From: a virus
Length of the DNA: 25,392 nucleotides
Direction: 5' to 3' (one strand)
Virus record (IMG/VR): IMGVR_UViG_3300044819_000024
Span: 1-25,392 of that record
The notes beneath the pieces were generated by a model. That model was not told where the DNA came from. It saw only the letters and a list, made by a program, of their open reading frames with translations, and searched no databases. This document shows positions 1 to 6,682 of the stretch, in pieces. Made by a program: the position numbers and the translations under genes. The first letter of the stretch is position 1. The number at the start of each line of letters is the position of its first letter.

Positions 1-934
1 TCTCGCGGTAAGCCTTCGCCTGCTCATCCGTCATCTCCACCTCGCGGGGGGTCATGTACAGCTTCGGGGGCAAATCCAGGCACTCACTCTTGAGTACACG
101 GTAGCTGTGGGGAGCGATGCGGGCTGCCAACTCATCCTGGTTGCGGTAGGCTACGTCCACCCACGCCGTTGCAGGCACGGTCTTACCACTCTTTAGTTTT
201 TTCAACCCCCCGGTTCTGATCTGCTCCATGACAGCGTAGCGTTGGCGGAAAGTGAAATAGGAGCGGTGACCTAAAATCCTCCAATCCAAAAATTCCATTT
301 GAGCAAACAGGTCAGTGGGCGCTCGGGGGGTGGGCAACCCCGTCATTATGCGCCGGGCCGCTGCGGCCCGCCCGAACTCCCCCCGACCTGCCCTCACCAA
401 CCAATCTGTTCGCTTTGAGTCCGGATTACGTATCCGTGTGCTCTCGTCAATAACCATCATTGCTCGACCGGCACCGAGGAAACCCAGCACGGCCTGCCGG
501 GCCTTGTCCACCGTGGACAAAGCCTCGATGTTGACGAAGAAGGCGCGGGGGCGGTCCGTCTTTCCCAGGAAGTCACCCATTGCACGCTGGGCGGTGACCC
601 CGCTGCCGCTGACCCAAGCACAGACACGGGTTTTAGCATACAGCTCCGGGTCCAGGTGTTTCAGCAGCTCACTGGGGGTATAACCGAGCTGGCCGGGGGT
701 GCCCTTGTCGCGATACCAGTTACGGTAAGAGCCTGCGGGGGCGATGACCAGCAGGTCTGGTACCTCACCTGCTACGGCGCGGGCGCCCCACTCATCGAGT
801 TGGACCTTGGTCTTGCCGGTCCCCATCTCCATGAAGTTGGCGAATACATCGTCGAAACCTCGGGGGCGCAAGGTAAGGCGCCGCGCGGCTTCGATCTGGT
901 GGGCGCGGGGGGTTAGGCGGGGGGTGTAAGTCAC
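1..934 (-). CDS. SNF2-family DEAD/DEAH-box helicase (3' end beyond window)
   Basis: A leftward frame is open from a GTG at 934 to the window edge, giving about 311 visible residues. Walker A is MEMGTGKT (about residues 35-42). The Walker B/motif II position reads DESTRIRNP (about 163-171). It is followed by a motif III-like TGLPTPRAPTDLFAQM and, near the edge, LPPKLY with EMTDEQAKAY, the usual lead into the second RecA lobe of SNF2 proteins. Phage members are ATP-driven DNA translocases implicated in replication or recombination. The GTG overlaps the stop of the 41-residue gene upstream (GTGA), so the two are probably translationally coupled. The second helicase lobe lies outside the window. 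The family call is strong; the biological role is inferred. Confidence 0.9.
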   Translation of the reverse strand, partial: MTYTPRLTPRAHQIEAARRLTLRPRGFDDVFANFMEMGTGKTKVQLDEWGARAVAGEVPDLLVIAPAGSYRNWYRDKGTPGQLGYTPSELLKHLDPELYAKTRVCAWVSGSGVTAQRAMGDFLGKTDRPRAFFVNIEALSTVDKARQAVLGFLGAGRAMMVIDESTRIRNPDSKRTDWLVRAGRGEFGRAAAARRIMTGLPTPRAPTDLFAQMEFLDWRILGHRSYFTFRQRYAVMEQIRTGGLKKLKSGKTVPATAWVDVAYRNQDELAARIAPHSYRVLKSECLDLPPKLYMTPREVEMTDEQAKAYRE

Positions 935-1056
935 TTCTCCGAGCCTCGTACGAAGGCGTTCCCACACTTATCGCACACGTAGATGGGGTGTGCACGCCTG
1001 GTTAAATGTGCCACCCAGTGCTTGCGGTGAAACAGAAAGCACCACAACCATTCCAT
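931..1056 (-). CDS. small zinc-knuckle protein, 41 aa
   Basis: A short leftward frame opens at ATG 1056, encodes 41 residues and ends in a TGA that overlaps the helicase GTG start. It begins MEWLWCFLFHRKHW and contains IYVCDKCGNAF. The Cys/His pattern (C6, H10, H13, C28, C31) could bind one zinc. Small phage proteins with an aromatic WxWC start, a following HKW/HRW and a CxxCG tail are common, which favours this frame over the overlapping one. Its first 89 bases overlap the end of the gene at 968-1306 in another frame. AGAAAGGG lies about 6 nt before the ATG as a possible ribosome site. Function unknown. Confidence 0.6.
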   Translation of the reverse strand: MEWLWCFLFHRKHWVAHLTRRAHPIYVCDKCGNAFVRGSEK

Positions 1057-1306
1057 GTGAACCCTTTCTGATGTTATACTTCCCTGTAACGTCCTCGAAC
1101 TCAACCCCCGACATAGCCTGCCGCAGCCCCTCGAACTCCTCCCCCGACATAGCCTGCCGCAGCCCCTCGAACTCCTCCCCCGCTCTCACAGTGAAATTCC
1201 CGCACCCCGCATAGGTGTGGTCGGCGGTGGGGGCCACATAGAGGCGGCAGTAAACGTGAGGGACACCGGGGGTGCTCTGATAGTAGTATATTTTGAACAC
1301 TGACAT
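968..1306 (-). CDS. hypothetical protein with tandem 12-aa repeat, 112 aa
   Basis: First gene of the leftward unit. ATG 1306 is preceded by a strong ribosome site, CAGGAGG, 5 nt upstream. The protein begins MSVFKIYYYQSTPGVPHVYC. In the middle it carries two identical 12-residue units (EEFEGLRQAMSG) and a third, degenerate one. I recognise no family. The last about 30 residues overlap the 41-residue zinc-knuckle gene in another frame and look compositionally unlike the rest, so the original end may have been shorter, or a frameshift may have lengthened it. The start is well supported; the C-terminus is not. Confidence 0.65.
   Translation of the reverse strand: MSVFKIYYYQSTPGVPHVYCRLYVAPTADHTYAGCGNFTVRAGEEFEGLRQAMSGEEFEGLRQAMSGVEFEDVTGKYNIRKGSHGMVVVLSVSPQALGGTFNQACTPHLRVR
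1105..1176 (-). repeat. two exact 36-bp tandem copies
   Basis: Units 1105-1140 and 1141-1176 are identical. They are in frame in the leftward 112-aa gene, each adding 12 residues. A partial third copy (CCTCGAACTC) is visible at 1093-1102. Exact identity suggests a recent duplication. Confidence 0.95.
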
Positions 1307-1324
1307 TTTGACCTCCTGAGTTTG

Positions 1325-1355
1325 GACCCCTCTAGGGTCGCCCCCTTTCGGGGCG
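1325..1355. other. two adjacent hairpins in the leader of the leftward unit
   Basis: GACCC/GGGTC (1325-1329 with 1335-1339) is followed by CGCCCC/GGGGCG (1339-1344 with 1350-1355, loop CTTTC). They share position 1339, so they may be alternative or stacked. There is no T-run on either side. They lie just upstream of the ribosome site of the leftward gene starting at 1306, so a leader or attenuator role is possible. Confidence 0.5.
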
Positions 1356-1546
1356 GAGTAAACCCCCGGTTATGCCGCGCCTAGGAAGGCCAGGGAACGG
1401 CCCGAGCCCCCGCCCGCCCCCGCGTAAGGCTTTTCTCTACGAACGTACGTAGCCCCCGTTTCCGGCGCGCCGCGGCCCCTCCTAGCGATAGACCGAAGGC
1501 CGGGGGGTGCCGGGGGGTCACATAGAACCTATTGCTACCCTCGAAA

Positions 1547-1790
1547 ACCAATATACTTCCAATTATCCGATAACCCACTGAAAATGCTGCGCCTTTACGC
1601 CCGTATGTGAGAGAAACATTGGTAATTGTTTTTCCCCCGCGCGCGCCCCTAGGATCGCGCCGGCATGACGCGTAACGAGCGCGCGAGCGGGCACGCCCCC
1701 GCGAGGGGACCAATATACCAATATTTCGTTTAGATTTCAGGGGGTTAGGGGCTATTAGCCACCAATTTCGTTGCGATTAACCAATTTACT
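1547..1790. repeat. ACCAAT iteron-like repeats
   Basis: ACCAATATAC occurs at 1547-1556 and 1709-1718, ACCAATATTT at 1717-1726, ACCAATTTCG at 1761-1770 and ACCAATTTAC at 1780-1789. An inverted copy, ATTGGT, is at 1618-1623. The copies cluster in the AT-rich patches of the divergent region, as expected of operator or origin iterons, but spacing is irregular. Confidence 0.55.
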
Positions 1791-2047
1791 CATTATGAGC
1801 AGGTGGCAGTGGGGCAAGACCTTTGGAACCTGTCCAGTGTCGAGGCCACATGAGAATAGGGGAAAGAGGTTAGCCCGAAACGGGGGTAGCGTAAAGCGAA
1901 AAAATAAACGCTAGCTTCCGCCCCGCGGCCGGGTAACTATTAGGTTGTCGGCCGGGGGTCACCCGCCAACCATCAACCCAGGTCCAATGCGTGGGGAAGG
2001 GTGCGTGACCGCACTGCGTGGCTCGTGCACCCCCGGCCGATACTAAC

Positions 2048-2061
2048 GTCTCAGGAGGGAC
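2048..2061 (+). promoter_or_regulatory. Shine-Dalgarno hairpin before TTG 2066
   Basis: GTC (2048-2050) can pair with GAC (2059-2061), leaving TCAGGAGG in the loop. Alternatively GTCTC pairs with GGGAC around loop AGGA, using one G-U pair. It decides the TTG start at 2066. This is the weakest stem of the series described in the findings. Confidence 0.5.
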
Positions 2062-2065
2062 AACA

Positions 2066-2674
2066 TTGGAACAACCTTCAGCCGACCTACTAGCCGCCGC
2101 GAACGAGTCCCCTCCGGTCACCCCGGCCGACCGGTTGGAAAAACTCAACACCAAGCTGGCCCGCGTACGCGACCTGAAGCTGCAGGTTGCCGACTACACC
2201 GAGAAGCTGACCGCGGCCAACAAGGAGCTGAACGAGCTGACGTTCACCGAGCTGCCCGAGATGTTCTCTGCGGCGGGCATGCGCACACACGGTCTGAAGG
2301 CCCAGGGGAATCTGCCTAGCTTGGACGCGGAGCTTAAACCCTACTACAAGGCCAACATCGCGGCAGACTGGGAACCGGAGGCGCGCGACCGGGGGTTCAG
2401 CACTCTGGACGAACTCGGTGCCGAACACCTGGTGAAGTCCACCATTACCATCGAGCTGCCGCGCGGCGACATTAAGACGGCGCGTAAGATCATGGCGTGG
2501 CTGGATAAGGCGAAGATACCTTACGTTGTCGCGCTGGCCGTTCAATGGAACACCCTTACGGCGTGGCTTAGGGAGCGGTACACCAAAAAGCTGGGCGACC
2601 TCACCCCCGGTCAACTGGAGGCCATCGGCGGGCGGGTCGCGTCGGTGGTGGACGTGAAGGTGGGGAAGTCGTAA
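2066..2674 (+). CDS. conserved-type phage coiled-coil protein, 202 aa
   Basis: First gene of the rightward unit. I place the start at TTG 2066 because CAGGAGGG lies directly upstream; the ATG at 2018 in the same frame has no such site. Residues about 25-65 form a charged heptad-like stretch (LEKLNTKLARVRDLKLQVAD onward) predicted to be a coiled coil. A globular C-terminal part follows, with IAADWEPEARDRGFSTL and TITIELPRGD. The order coiled-coil protein, ssDNA-binding-like protein, primase recurs in phage replication modules from general knowledge, so a replication accessory role is plausible. I cannot name the family. Confidence 0.8.
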   Translation: MEQPSADLLAAANESPPVTPADRLEKLNTKLARVRDLKLQVADYTEKLTAANKELNELTFTELPEMFSAAGMRTHGLKAQGNLPSLDAELKPYYKANIAADWEPEARDRGFSTLDELGAEHLVKSTITIELPRGDIKTARKIMAWLDKAKIPYVVALAVQWNTLTAWLRERYTKKLGDLTPGQLEAIGGRVASVVDVKVGKS

Positions 2675-2692
2675 AACCCTTTAACAGACCAG

Positions 2693-2709
2693 TCTCAACA
2701 GGAGTGAGA
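2693..2709 (+). promoter_or_regulatory. Shine-Dalgarno hairpin before ATG 2713
   Basis: TCTCA (2693-2697) pairs with TGAGA (2705-2709), and the loop ACAGGAG (2698-2704) holds the ribosome site. It favours ATG 2713 over the in-frame GTG at 2704, which lies inside the hairpin. Confidence 0.7.
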
Positions 2710-2712
2710 ACA

Positions 2713-3594
2713 ATGGCTAAAGCAGAAAAGTCCATCAGCGAACGCGCTAAAGAGGCGGCAGGCAACACGCTGCCCACCGTTCAGGCCAGTGCCGCGCCCC
2801 CGACCGAACTCATGGAGTTCGCGGGCGAACAGGGTGGCCGCGGCGTATCCACGGCAGCGGACGACAACCTCGTCCCGTTGATATATGTGCTGCACTACTC
2901 GTCACCACAGGTGGACCGGCGTGACAACGCCTATATCGATGGCGCGGAACCGGGGGATATCTGGTTGCGCGGCGCCCCTGCGGGGCTGGAGATTATCAAG
3001 CCGGCCGATGGCGTGCTGGTGCAGCCGTGCTATTTCTACAAGGACGTGGGTGAGTGGCTGCCGCGGCAGGAGGGCGGGGGCGGGGGCCAAGGCTTCATCG
3101 GCCGCCACCCCGAGGAGGCTGCGAGAGACGTGGCGGGCGCCGAACAGGACCCCGAGGACAAGAACCACTGGACGGTGCGGCGTGGGAACGAGGTCCACGA
3201 CCTGGTGGAAACACGTAACCACGCGGTGCTGGTCTGGCACCCCAGCGGGCGGGTCATGCCCTATCTCATACCCTTGTCGTCCACCGGTCACGGTGTGTCA
3301 CGGGCCTGGATGACTCAAATTGGCAGGCAGATCATTCAGGAGGGGCCGAAGAAGGGCGAGCCCTGGGACTCGTTTGCGCGCCTCTATGTGTTGAGCACCG
3401 AGCCACGGGCCAACAAGCTGGGCAAGTGGTTCTCTCTCACTACCGAGGAAGGACCGTGGTGTACCCGCGACCAGTACCTGGCTGGGCGCAAGTTGCATGA
3501 GCAGTTCGCTAAGGGCGAGAAGCGAGCGGAGGCGCCGCAGCAGGAAAGTGCTGGGCAGGCCCCGGCCGCTGCCAACACCGACGCCCTAGCATAG
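2713..3594 (+). CDS. probable phage single-stranded-DNA-binding-like protein, 293 aa
   Basis: A 293-residue soluble protein. After an Ala/Glu-rich N-terminus it has DDNLVPLIYVLHYSSPQV, then a segment with GLEIIKPADGVLVQPCYFYK, HAVLVWHPSGRVMPYLIPLS and a C-terminal DSFARLYVLST...GKWFSLTTEEG. This order (variable N-terminus, a 'DL..P.i..L...SP' motif, a Trp/Lys-rich middle, then a 'W...l.t......g.W..l' block) matches a widespread phage family usually annotated as ssDNA-binding or hypothetical. The C-terminus is a flexible Gln/Ala-rich acidic tail (residues about 265-293), as in many SSBs. It lies between the coiled-coil protein and the primase. The ssDNA-binding role is from family recall and context, not a catalytic motif. 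Confidence 0.7.
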   Translation: MAKAEKSISERAKEAAGNTLPTVQASAAPPTELMEFAGEQGGRGVSTAADDNLVPLIYVLHYSSPQVDRRDNAYIDGAEPGDIWLRGAPAGLEIIKPADGVLVQPCYFYKDVGEWLPRQEGGGGGQGFIGRHPEEAARDVAGAEQDPEDKNHWTVRRGNEVHDLVETRNHAVLVWHPSGRVMPYLIPLSSTGHGVSRAWMTQIGRQIIQEGPKKGEPWDSFARLYVLSTEPRANKLGKWFSLTTEEGPWCTRDQYLAGRKLHEQFAKGEKRAEAPQQESAGQAPAAANTDALA

Positions 3595-3744
3595 TTTCAT
3601 CTTGGTCCTCGTGGCGGGTGCAACGTGGGGGGCGACTCCCCTGGCAGGATGGGTTCCCCGACCCATTTCCTCCTGGCCCAGCTGCGGGGGGTAACTCCCA
3701 GGTCGTAGGGAGCCATCCCACTCTCTCAATCAAGGAATAGTTAG
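3595..3744 (+). other. structured intergenic segment, possible RNA
   Basis: No coding frame is supported in these 150 bases. They contain several hairpins in a row: GGGG/CCCC (3627-3630 with 3638-3641), ATGGGT/ACCCAT (3649-3654 with 3661-3666, loop TCCCCG) and CTCCC/GGGAG (3695-3699 with 3708-3712). Two near-identical words, GGGGGGCGACTCCC (3627-3640) and GGGGGGTAACTCCC (3686-3699), recur. No T-run follows, so this is not an obvious terminator. An RNA element or processing site is possible. Confidence 0.4.
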
Positions 3745-4074
3745 ATGCTGCACGACTCCTCTAAGTGGGGTAAGATAAAGTCACCTCCGGTTACGCTGCC
3801 CCCGACAACAGCAAATGAGGTTTTGAGGGGGCTGGTGGTGTGGTTGGAGGGACAACCGGGGGGTACAGAGTATTGTTGGGCAGACCACACTGACTACCTA
3901 TTCGCCCGGTACAGTAAAGTTTTTAAAACGGGTGAACACCACTCGTACGGGCGATTGTATGGTTTGCTGAGTTCGAAAGAAGCTGAAAAACTGGGTGAGA
4001 TAGAGTTAGAGGTGGCTGTCCCTGAACCCGAAACCTACGCCGCCGCCCTGGAACGTGCTCGTGCTCTGCTGTGA
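3745..4074 (+). CDS. hypothetical protein, 109 aa
   Basis: ATG 3745 follows AAGGAA with about 8 nt spacing, and the gene stops 3 nt before the primase start. The soluble 109-residue protein starts MLHDSSKWGKIKSPPVTLPP and ends in an Ala/Glu-rich helix. No family recognised. Its position between the ssDNA-binding-like gene and the primase suggests a replication accessory role, which is only contextual. Confidence 0.75.
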   Translation: MLHDSSKWGKIKSPPVTLPPTTANEVLRGLVVWLEGQPGGTEYCWADHTDYLFARYSKVFKTGEHHSYGRLYGLLSSKEAEKLGEIELEVAVPEPETYAAALERARALL

Positions 4075-4077
4075 CCC

Positions 4078-5658
4078 ATGGCATCCCGAGAGGAAGCGCA
4101 GCGCCTGATGGCGCTGTTTGCCGGCAACGATGATTATCACGGCACCCATGGGTGCCCAGAGCGGGATGAGGACAAGGGAAAGTGGACCATAAAATCCACC
4201 GCCAAAACAATCAAGGATGCGGTGACGGTGCAGCACTGGGGTCTGCACCTTTCGGGGGAGCGGCCCCTCGGGGTAGCCCCTATCCGGTCGGATGCCTCAT
4301 GCTCCTGGGGGTCAATTGACATAGACGATTACGATGTGGTACCGGTAGAGGTGATCTCCAAACTAGAAGCTTTGAAATACCCCCTCGTCCCGGTTCGTTC
4401 TAAGTCAGGGGGGTTACACTTGTTTCTATTCTTGAATGTCCCAGAACCAGCCCGGCAAGTGCAGACTACATTGCGAGACATGGCTGCATCCATAGGTCAG
4501 GCTGGGGCGGAGATATTCCCTAAGCAGACAAATTTGATGATTGATCGAGGAGACCAGCCAAACTGGATGTGTATGCCCTACTTGGGCACTACGTTTGATG
4601 GGAAGCTTTGTGAGCAGGCCGGCCTCAAGCGGTCCGGGGGTGAAATGACGTTAGGGGAGTTCTTGCGGGTTGCCGAAGGCGCGCGCACGACTACCGGTGA
4701 GATAAAGATCAAACGTAAGAGTGTTAAGACAAACTCTATGAACGGTCACGGGCACCCCTTTGGTGACGGCCCCCCGTGCCTTCAGCACCTTGCAGTTTCC
4801 GGAGTCCCACGGGGGGGTCAGTCCAACGCTCTGTTGATGATGGGTATCTATTACAAGCGGGCATACCCCGAGGATTGGAAAGGGAAGTTGGAGGAAGCTA
4901 ATACCAAGTTTTTGGACCCTCCGGGGACGGCAGACGGTTTGGTAACGGTCATAAAGAGTTTGGAGAAGAAAGACTATTGGTATACCTGCAAGGCTGAACC
5001 CATGGTCAGTCACTGCAACTCTGGGGTTTGTCGAACACGAGAGTTTGGGGTTGGGGACAGCGGTTATTTCCCACAAATACAAAGCCTCACTAAACTAAAG
5101 AGCGAGCCGGTGTTATGGTTTGTAGACGTAGACGGGTACCACATTGAGCTAAACACCCAGCAGTTGAGGGACTACCGTCGTTTTTGTGACGTGTGTTTAG
5201 AACAAGGGTCAAAAGAGTACGCACCGATGAAGGCTGCGGACTGGAGCACAGTTTTACGTGCGGCAGTTGCAAACGTGACAGAGATAGAGGCACCAAAAGA
5301 TATTGGTCCAGACGGCCACTTTTTGGAGCTGTTGACCCGCCATCTCACGAACCGCACGCGGGCCGACCGGCCCGAGGATTTGCTGGGGGGCAGACCTTGG
5401 GAAGATACTGAGGGGCTATGGGGGGAGAGGGGTGCCTATTACTTCGAGTTGGCAAGGTTCATGTCGTTCCTGGAGCGCGAGAAGGTGAAAGATTTTACCC
5501 GAAATGACGTGACGCGTAGGGTGAAAAAGTTGGGGGGTGGTAGCGTTCAAAAAACAATCAAGAAGGGGCAGTTCCGAAACCTGTGGAGAGTTCCGGGGGA
5601 ACTGATAATTGGTGAGGGGAAGTTGGATGGGCCGGTGGGAGAGGAGGAGTTAATATGA
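4078..5658 (+). CDS. archaeo-eukaryotic-type (AEP) DNA primase
   Basis: A 526-residue replication primase. The catalytic Asp pair is in SIDIDDYD (D81, D83) and the second motif in SKSGGLHLFLFL (H114), matching DxD and the small-x-H motif of the archaeo-eukaryotic primase superfamily. A second domain begins near GGQSNALLMMGIYYKRAYP (about 247-265) and carries Cys residues C234, C304, C313 (with H312) and C318 in SHCNSGVCRTREFG, a probable zinc site typical of phage primases of this class. No helicase domain is fused; a separate UvrD-like helicase is encoded downstream. The start is 3 nt after the previous stop, with only a weak ribosome site. Its end overlaps the next gene (ATATGA). Confidence 0.87.
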   Translation: MASREEAQRLMALFAGNDDYHGTHGCPERDEDKGKWTIKSTAKTIKDAVTVQHWGLHLSGERPLGVAPIRSDASCSWGSIDIDDYDVVPVEVISKLEALKYPLVPVRSKSGGLHLFLFLNVPEPARQVQTTLRDMAASIGQAGAEIFPKQTNLMIDRGDQPNWMCMPYLGTTFDGKLCEQAGLKRSGGEMTLGEFLRVAEGARTTTGEIKIKRKSVKTNSMNGHGHPFGDGPPCLQHLAVSGVPRGGQSNALLMMGIYYKRAYPEDWKGKLEEANTKFLDPPGTADGLVTVIKSLEKKDYWYTCKAEPMVSHCNSGVCRTREFGVGDSGYFPQIQSLTKLKSEPVLWFVDVDGYHIELNTQQLRDYRRFCDVCLEQGSKEYAPMKAADWSTVLRAAVANVTEIEAPKDIGPDGHFLELLTRHLTNRTRADRPEDLLGGRPWEDTEGLWGERGAYYFELARFMSFLEREKVKDFTRNDVTRRVKKLGGGSVQKTIKKGQFRNLWRVPGELIIGEGKLDGPVGEEELI

Positions 5659-6185
5659 GACCACCCTGGAGTGACGCTGACTTAAACACCCTTCGCCGCA
5701 TGGCCGCCTCGGGGGCGTTGGCACAGGAAATTGCCAACGCGGTGGGTAAGACCCGCAACGCGGTTATTGGTCAGGCGCGCCGTCGCGGTGTTACCTTGCG
5801 GAACCTGCCTGGTTGGGAGAACGGGCGAGTTGCACCCCCGCCTAAGCCTTATGTGCGAAAGTCTAGGTCTGGGAAGGAGCGTAAACCCTCGAAGCCCCGG
5901 CCCCCGAAGATACAGTCAGAGCCACCCCCGGAGCCGGTCTGGGAGCCTCGTCCCGGTGCTGTCACCATCTTTGAGGCCACCCCCGGCCAATGCCGCTGGA
6001 TCGACGGGCCGGTCAACCATCGCTACACCGAGTTCTGCGGGGCTCGCGTGCTCTTTGGCACATCTTGGTGTGCTGAGCACGCGAGCCGCGTGTTTGCGGG
6101 CCGCCACTCTACCGGGGGTGCCCTCCGTACTAGAACGAGCGCAAGGTTTGGGAGTGTGCAATGGCTCACCAACGTGACGGACTAG
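5655..6185 (+). CDS. GcrA-family regulator
   Basis: A 176-residue protein with the two halves of GcrA. The N-terminal helix-turn-helix is WSDADLNTLRRMAASG...EIANAVGKTRNAVIGQARRRGV (residues 5-46). The C-terminal zinc-like module is CRWIDG...FCGARVLFGTSWCAEHASRVF (about 114-148). A Pro/Lys-rich linker joins them. In alphaproteobacteria GcrA binds sigma-70 RNA polymerase and promoters carrying methylated GANTC. A phage copy could redirect host transcription or act on phage promoters; this is inference. It starts on ATGA overlapping the primase stop, so it is co-translated with replication genes. The C-terminus extends about 28 residues past the usual module and overlaps the next gene. Confidence 0.85.
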   Translation: MRPPWSDADLNTLRRMAASGALAQEIANAVGKTRNAVIGQARRRGVTLRNLPGWENGRVAPPPKPYVRKSRSGKERKPSKPRPPKIQSEPPPEPVWEPRPGAVTIFEATPGQCRWIDGPVNHRYTEFCGARVLFGTSWCAEHASRVFAGRHSTGGALRTRTSARFGSVQWLTNVTD

Positions 6186-6358
6186 TTCACCAGTTCGACT
6201 GCGATGCGCCGGGGTGCACCTGGAGCTACGGCGGGGATGAAACCATGTCGTTCAAGGAGACGTGGGATGAGGCGAAGGAAGAGGGTTGGATCACATTTCG
6301 GGTGGACGGTGAGTGGGTGCACCGTTGTCCTGAGTGCAAGAAGAAGGTAGGAGGGTGA
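6161..6358 (+). CDS. small zinc-ribbon-like protein, 65 aa
   Basis: ATG 6161 lies inside the end of the GcrA gene (25-nt overlap). The 65-residue product has two cysteine pairs or half-pairs: FDCDAPGCTWSY near the N-terminus and HRCPECKKK near the C-terminus, separated by a GWITFRVDGEWVH segment. That spacing resembles small phage zinc ribbons that begin with a C-x4-C knuckle. Function unknown. Confidence 0.75.
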   Translation: MAHQRDGLVHQFDCDAPGCTWSYGGDETMSFKETWDEAKEEGWITFRVDGEWVHRCPECKKKVGG

Positions 6359-6359
6359 G

Positions 6360-6563
6360 ATGGACTTTGACCTTAGTGATCTGAGTCACAGTTACCCGTT
6401 CTTGGACTTGAGCCGGAAATTGAGGGTACCCTACGAGACGGTTCTATTAGTAGCCGACAAAATAGACAAGGGTGAGGGTGATCTTTTTCGTTCCACGAGT
6501 GTGTGGCACGTCTGCCGTGCCCCCTGGCGCTGGCAGTACCCGCCGCAGGGGGTGGGGTTATGA
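6360..6563 (+). CDS. hypothetical protein, 67 aa
   Basis: ATG 6360 follows the previous stop by 1 nt, with AGGAGGG about 7 nt upstream. The 67-residue protein has a helical middle (LSRKLRVPYETVLLVADKID) that could be a small helix-turn-helix, then a Trp-rich end (SVWHVCRAPWRWQYPP). The 'R..~vpY~~VL~vAD~i' pattern recalls short phage proteins with a predicted DNA-binding helix pair, but I cannot assign a family. Confidence 0.7.
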   Translation: MDFDLSDLSHSYPFLDLSRKLRVPYETVLLVADKIDKGEGDLFRSTSVWHVCRAPWRWQYPPQGVGL

Positions 6564-6682
6564 AACACATGGCAAGGCCAATCGCGACTATAGTGATGGC
6601 AATCTTCATCGTTACAATAAGTCTGATGATCTGGTGGCCACTATTAGCTTACTCTTGGCGCTATTGGGTAGGTCAATCATGA
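6560..6682 (+). CDS. small membrane protein, 40 aa
   Basis: Starts on ATGA overlapping the previous stop and ends on ATGA overlapping the helicase start. The 40 residues read MKHMARPIATIVMAIFIVTI, then SLMIWWPLLAYSW: one long hydrophobic segment (about residues 7-32) with positive residues ahead of it. It is therefore a probable single-pass inner-membrane protein, N-in by the positive-inside rule. The perfect coupling on both sides supports a real gene. Function unknown. Confidence 0.65.
   Translation: MKHMARPIATIVMAIFIVTISLMIWWPLLAYSWRYWVGQS

Larger units (their letters stand above)
1307..2065. promoter_or_regulatory. divergent gene-free control region
   Basis: This is the largest gene-free stretch (759 bases), between leftward and rightward units, so promoters for both should lie here. 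I see no coding frame with family resemblance or a ribosome site. GC-rich parts (1381-1515, 1637-1710, 1915-2045) alternate with AT-rich patches (1545-1630 and 1710-1800). The AT-rich patches carry six ACCAAT-type repeats. Near 1819-1834 a 16-mer resembles the promoter region at 23185-23200. It could hold a replication origin or repressor sites as well as promoters; nothing here proves either. Confidence 0.55.

Noticed and set aside
315-916. Rightward open frames at the left edge
   Set aside because: They run opposite the SNF2 helicase, whose motifs are clear on the other strand; no ribosome sites.
1105-1176. Possible CRISPR-like repeat
   Set aside because: Only two adjacent 36-bp copies with no spacers; they are in frame in a protein, so a tandem duplication.
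1381-1713. Leftward open frame in the divergent region
   Set aside because: Arg-rich composition typical of GC-rich noise, no ribosome site, no family resemblance, and it crosses the AT-rich repeat islands.
2090-2614. Long leftward open frame opposite the coiled-coil gene
   Set aside because: Mirror of a well-supported gene with a hairpin ribosome site; no motif and no start signal.
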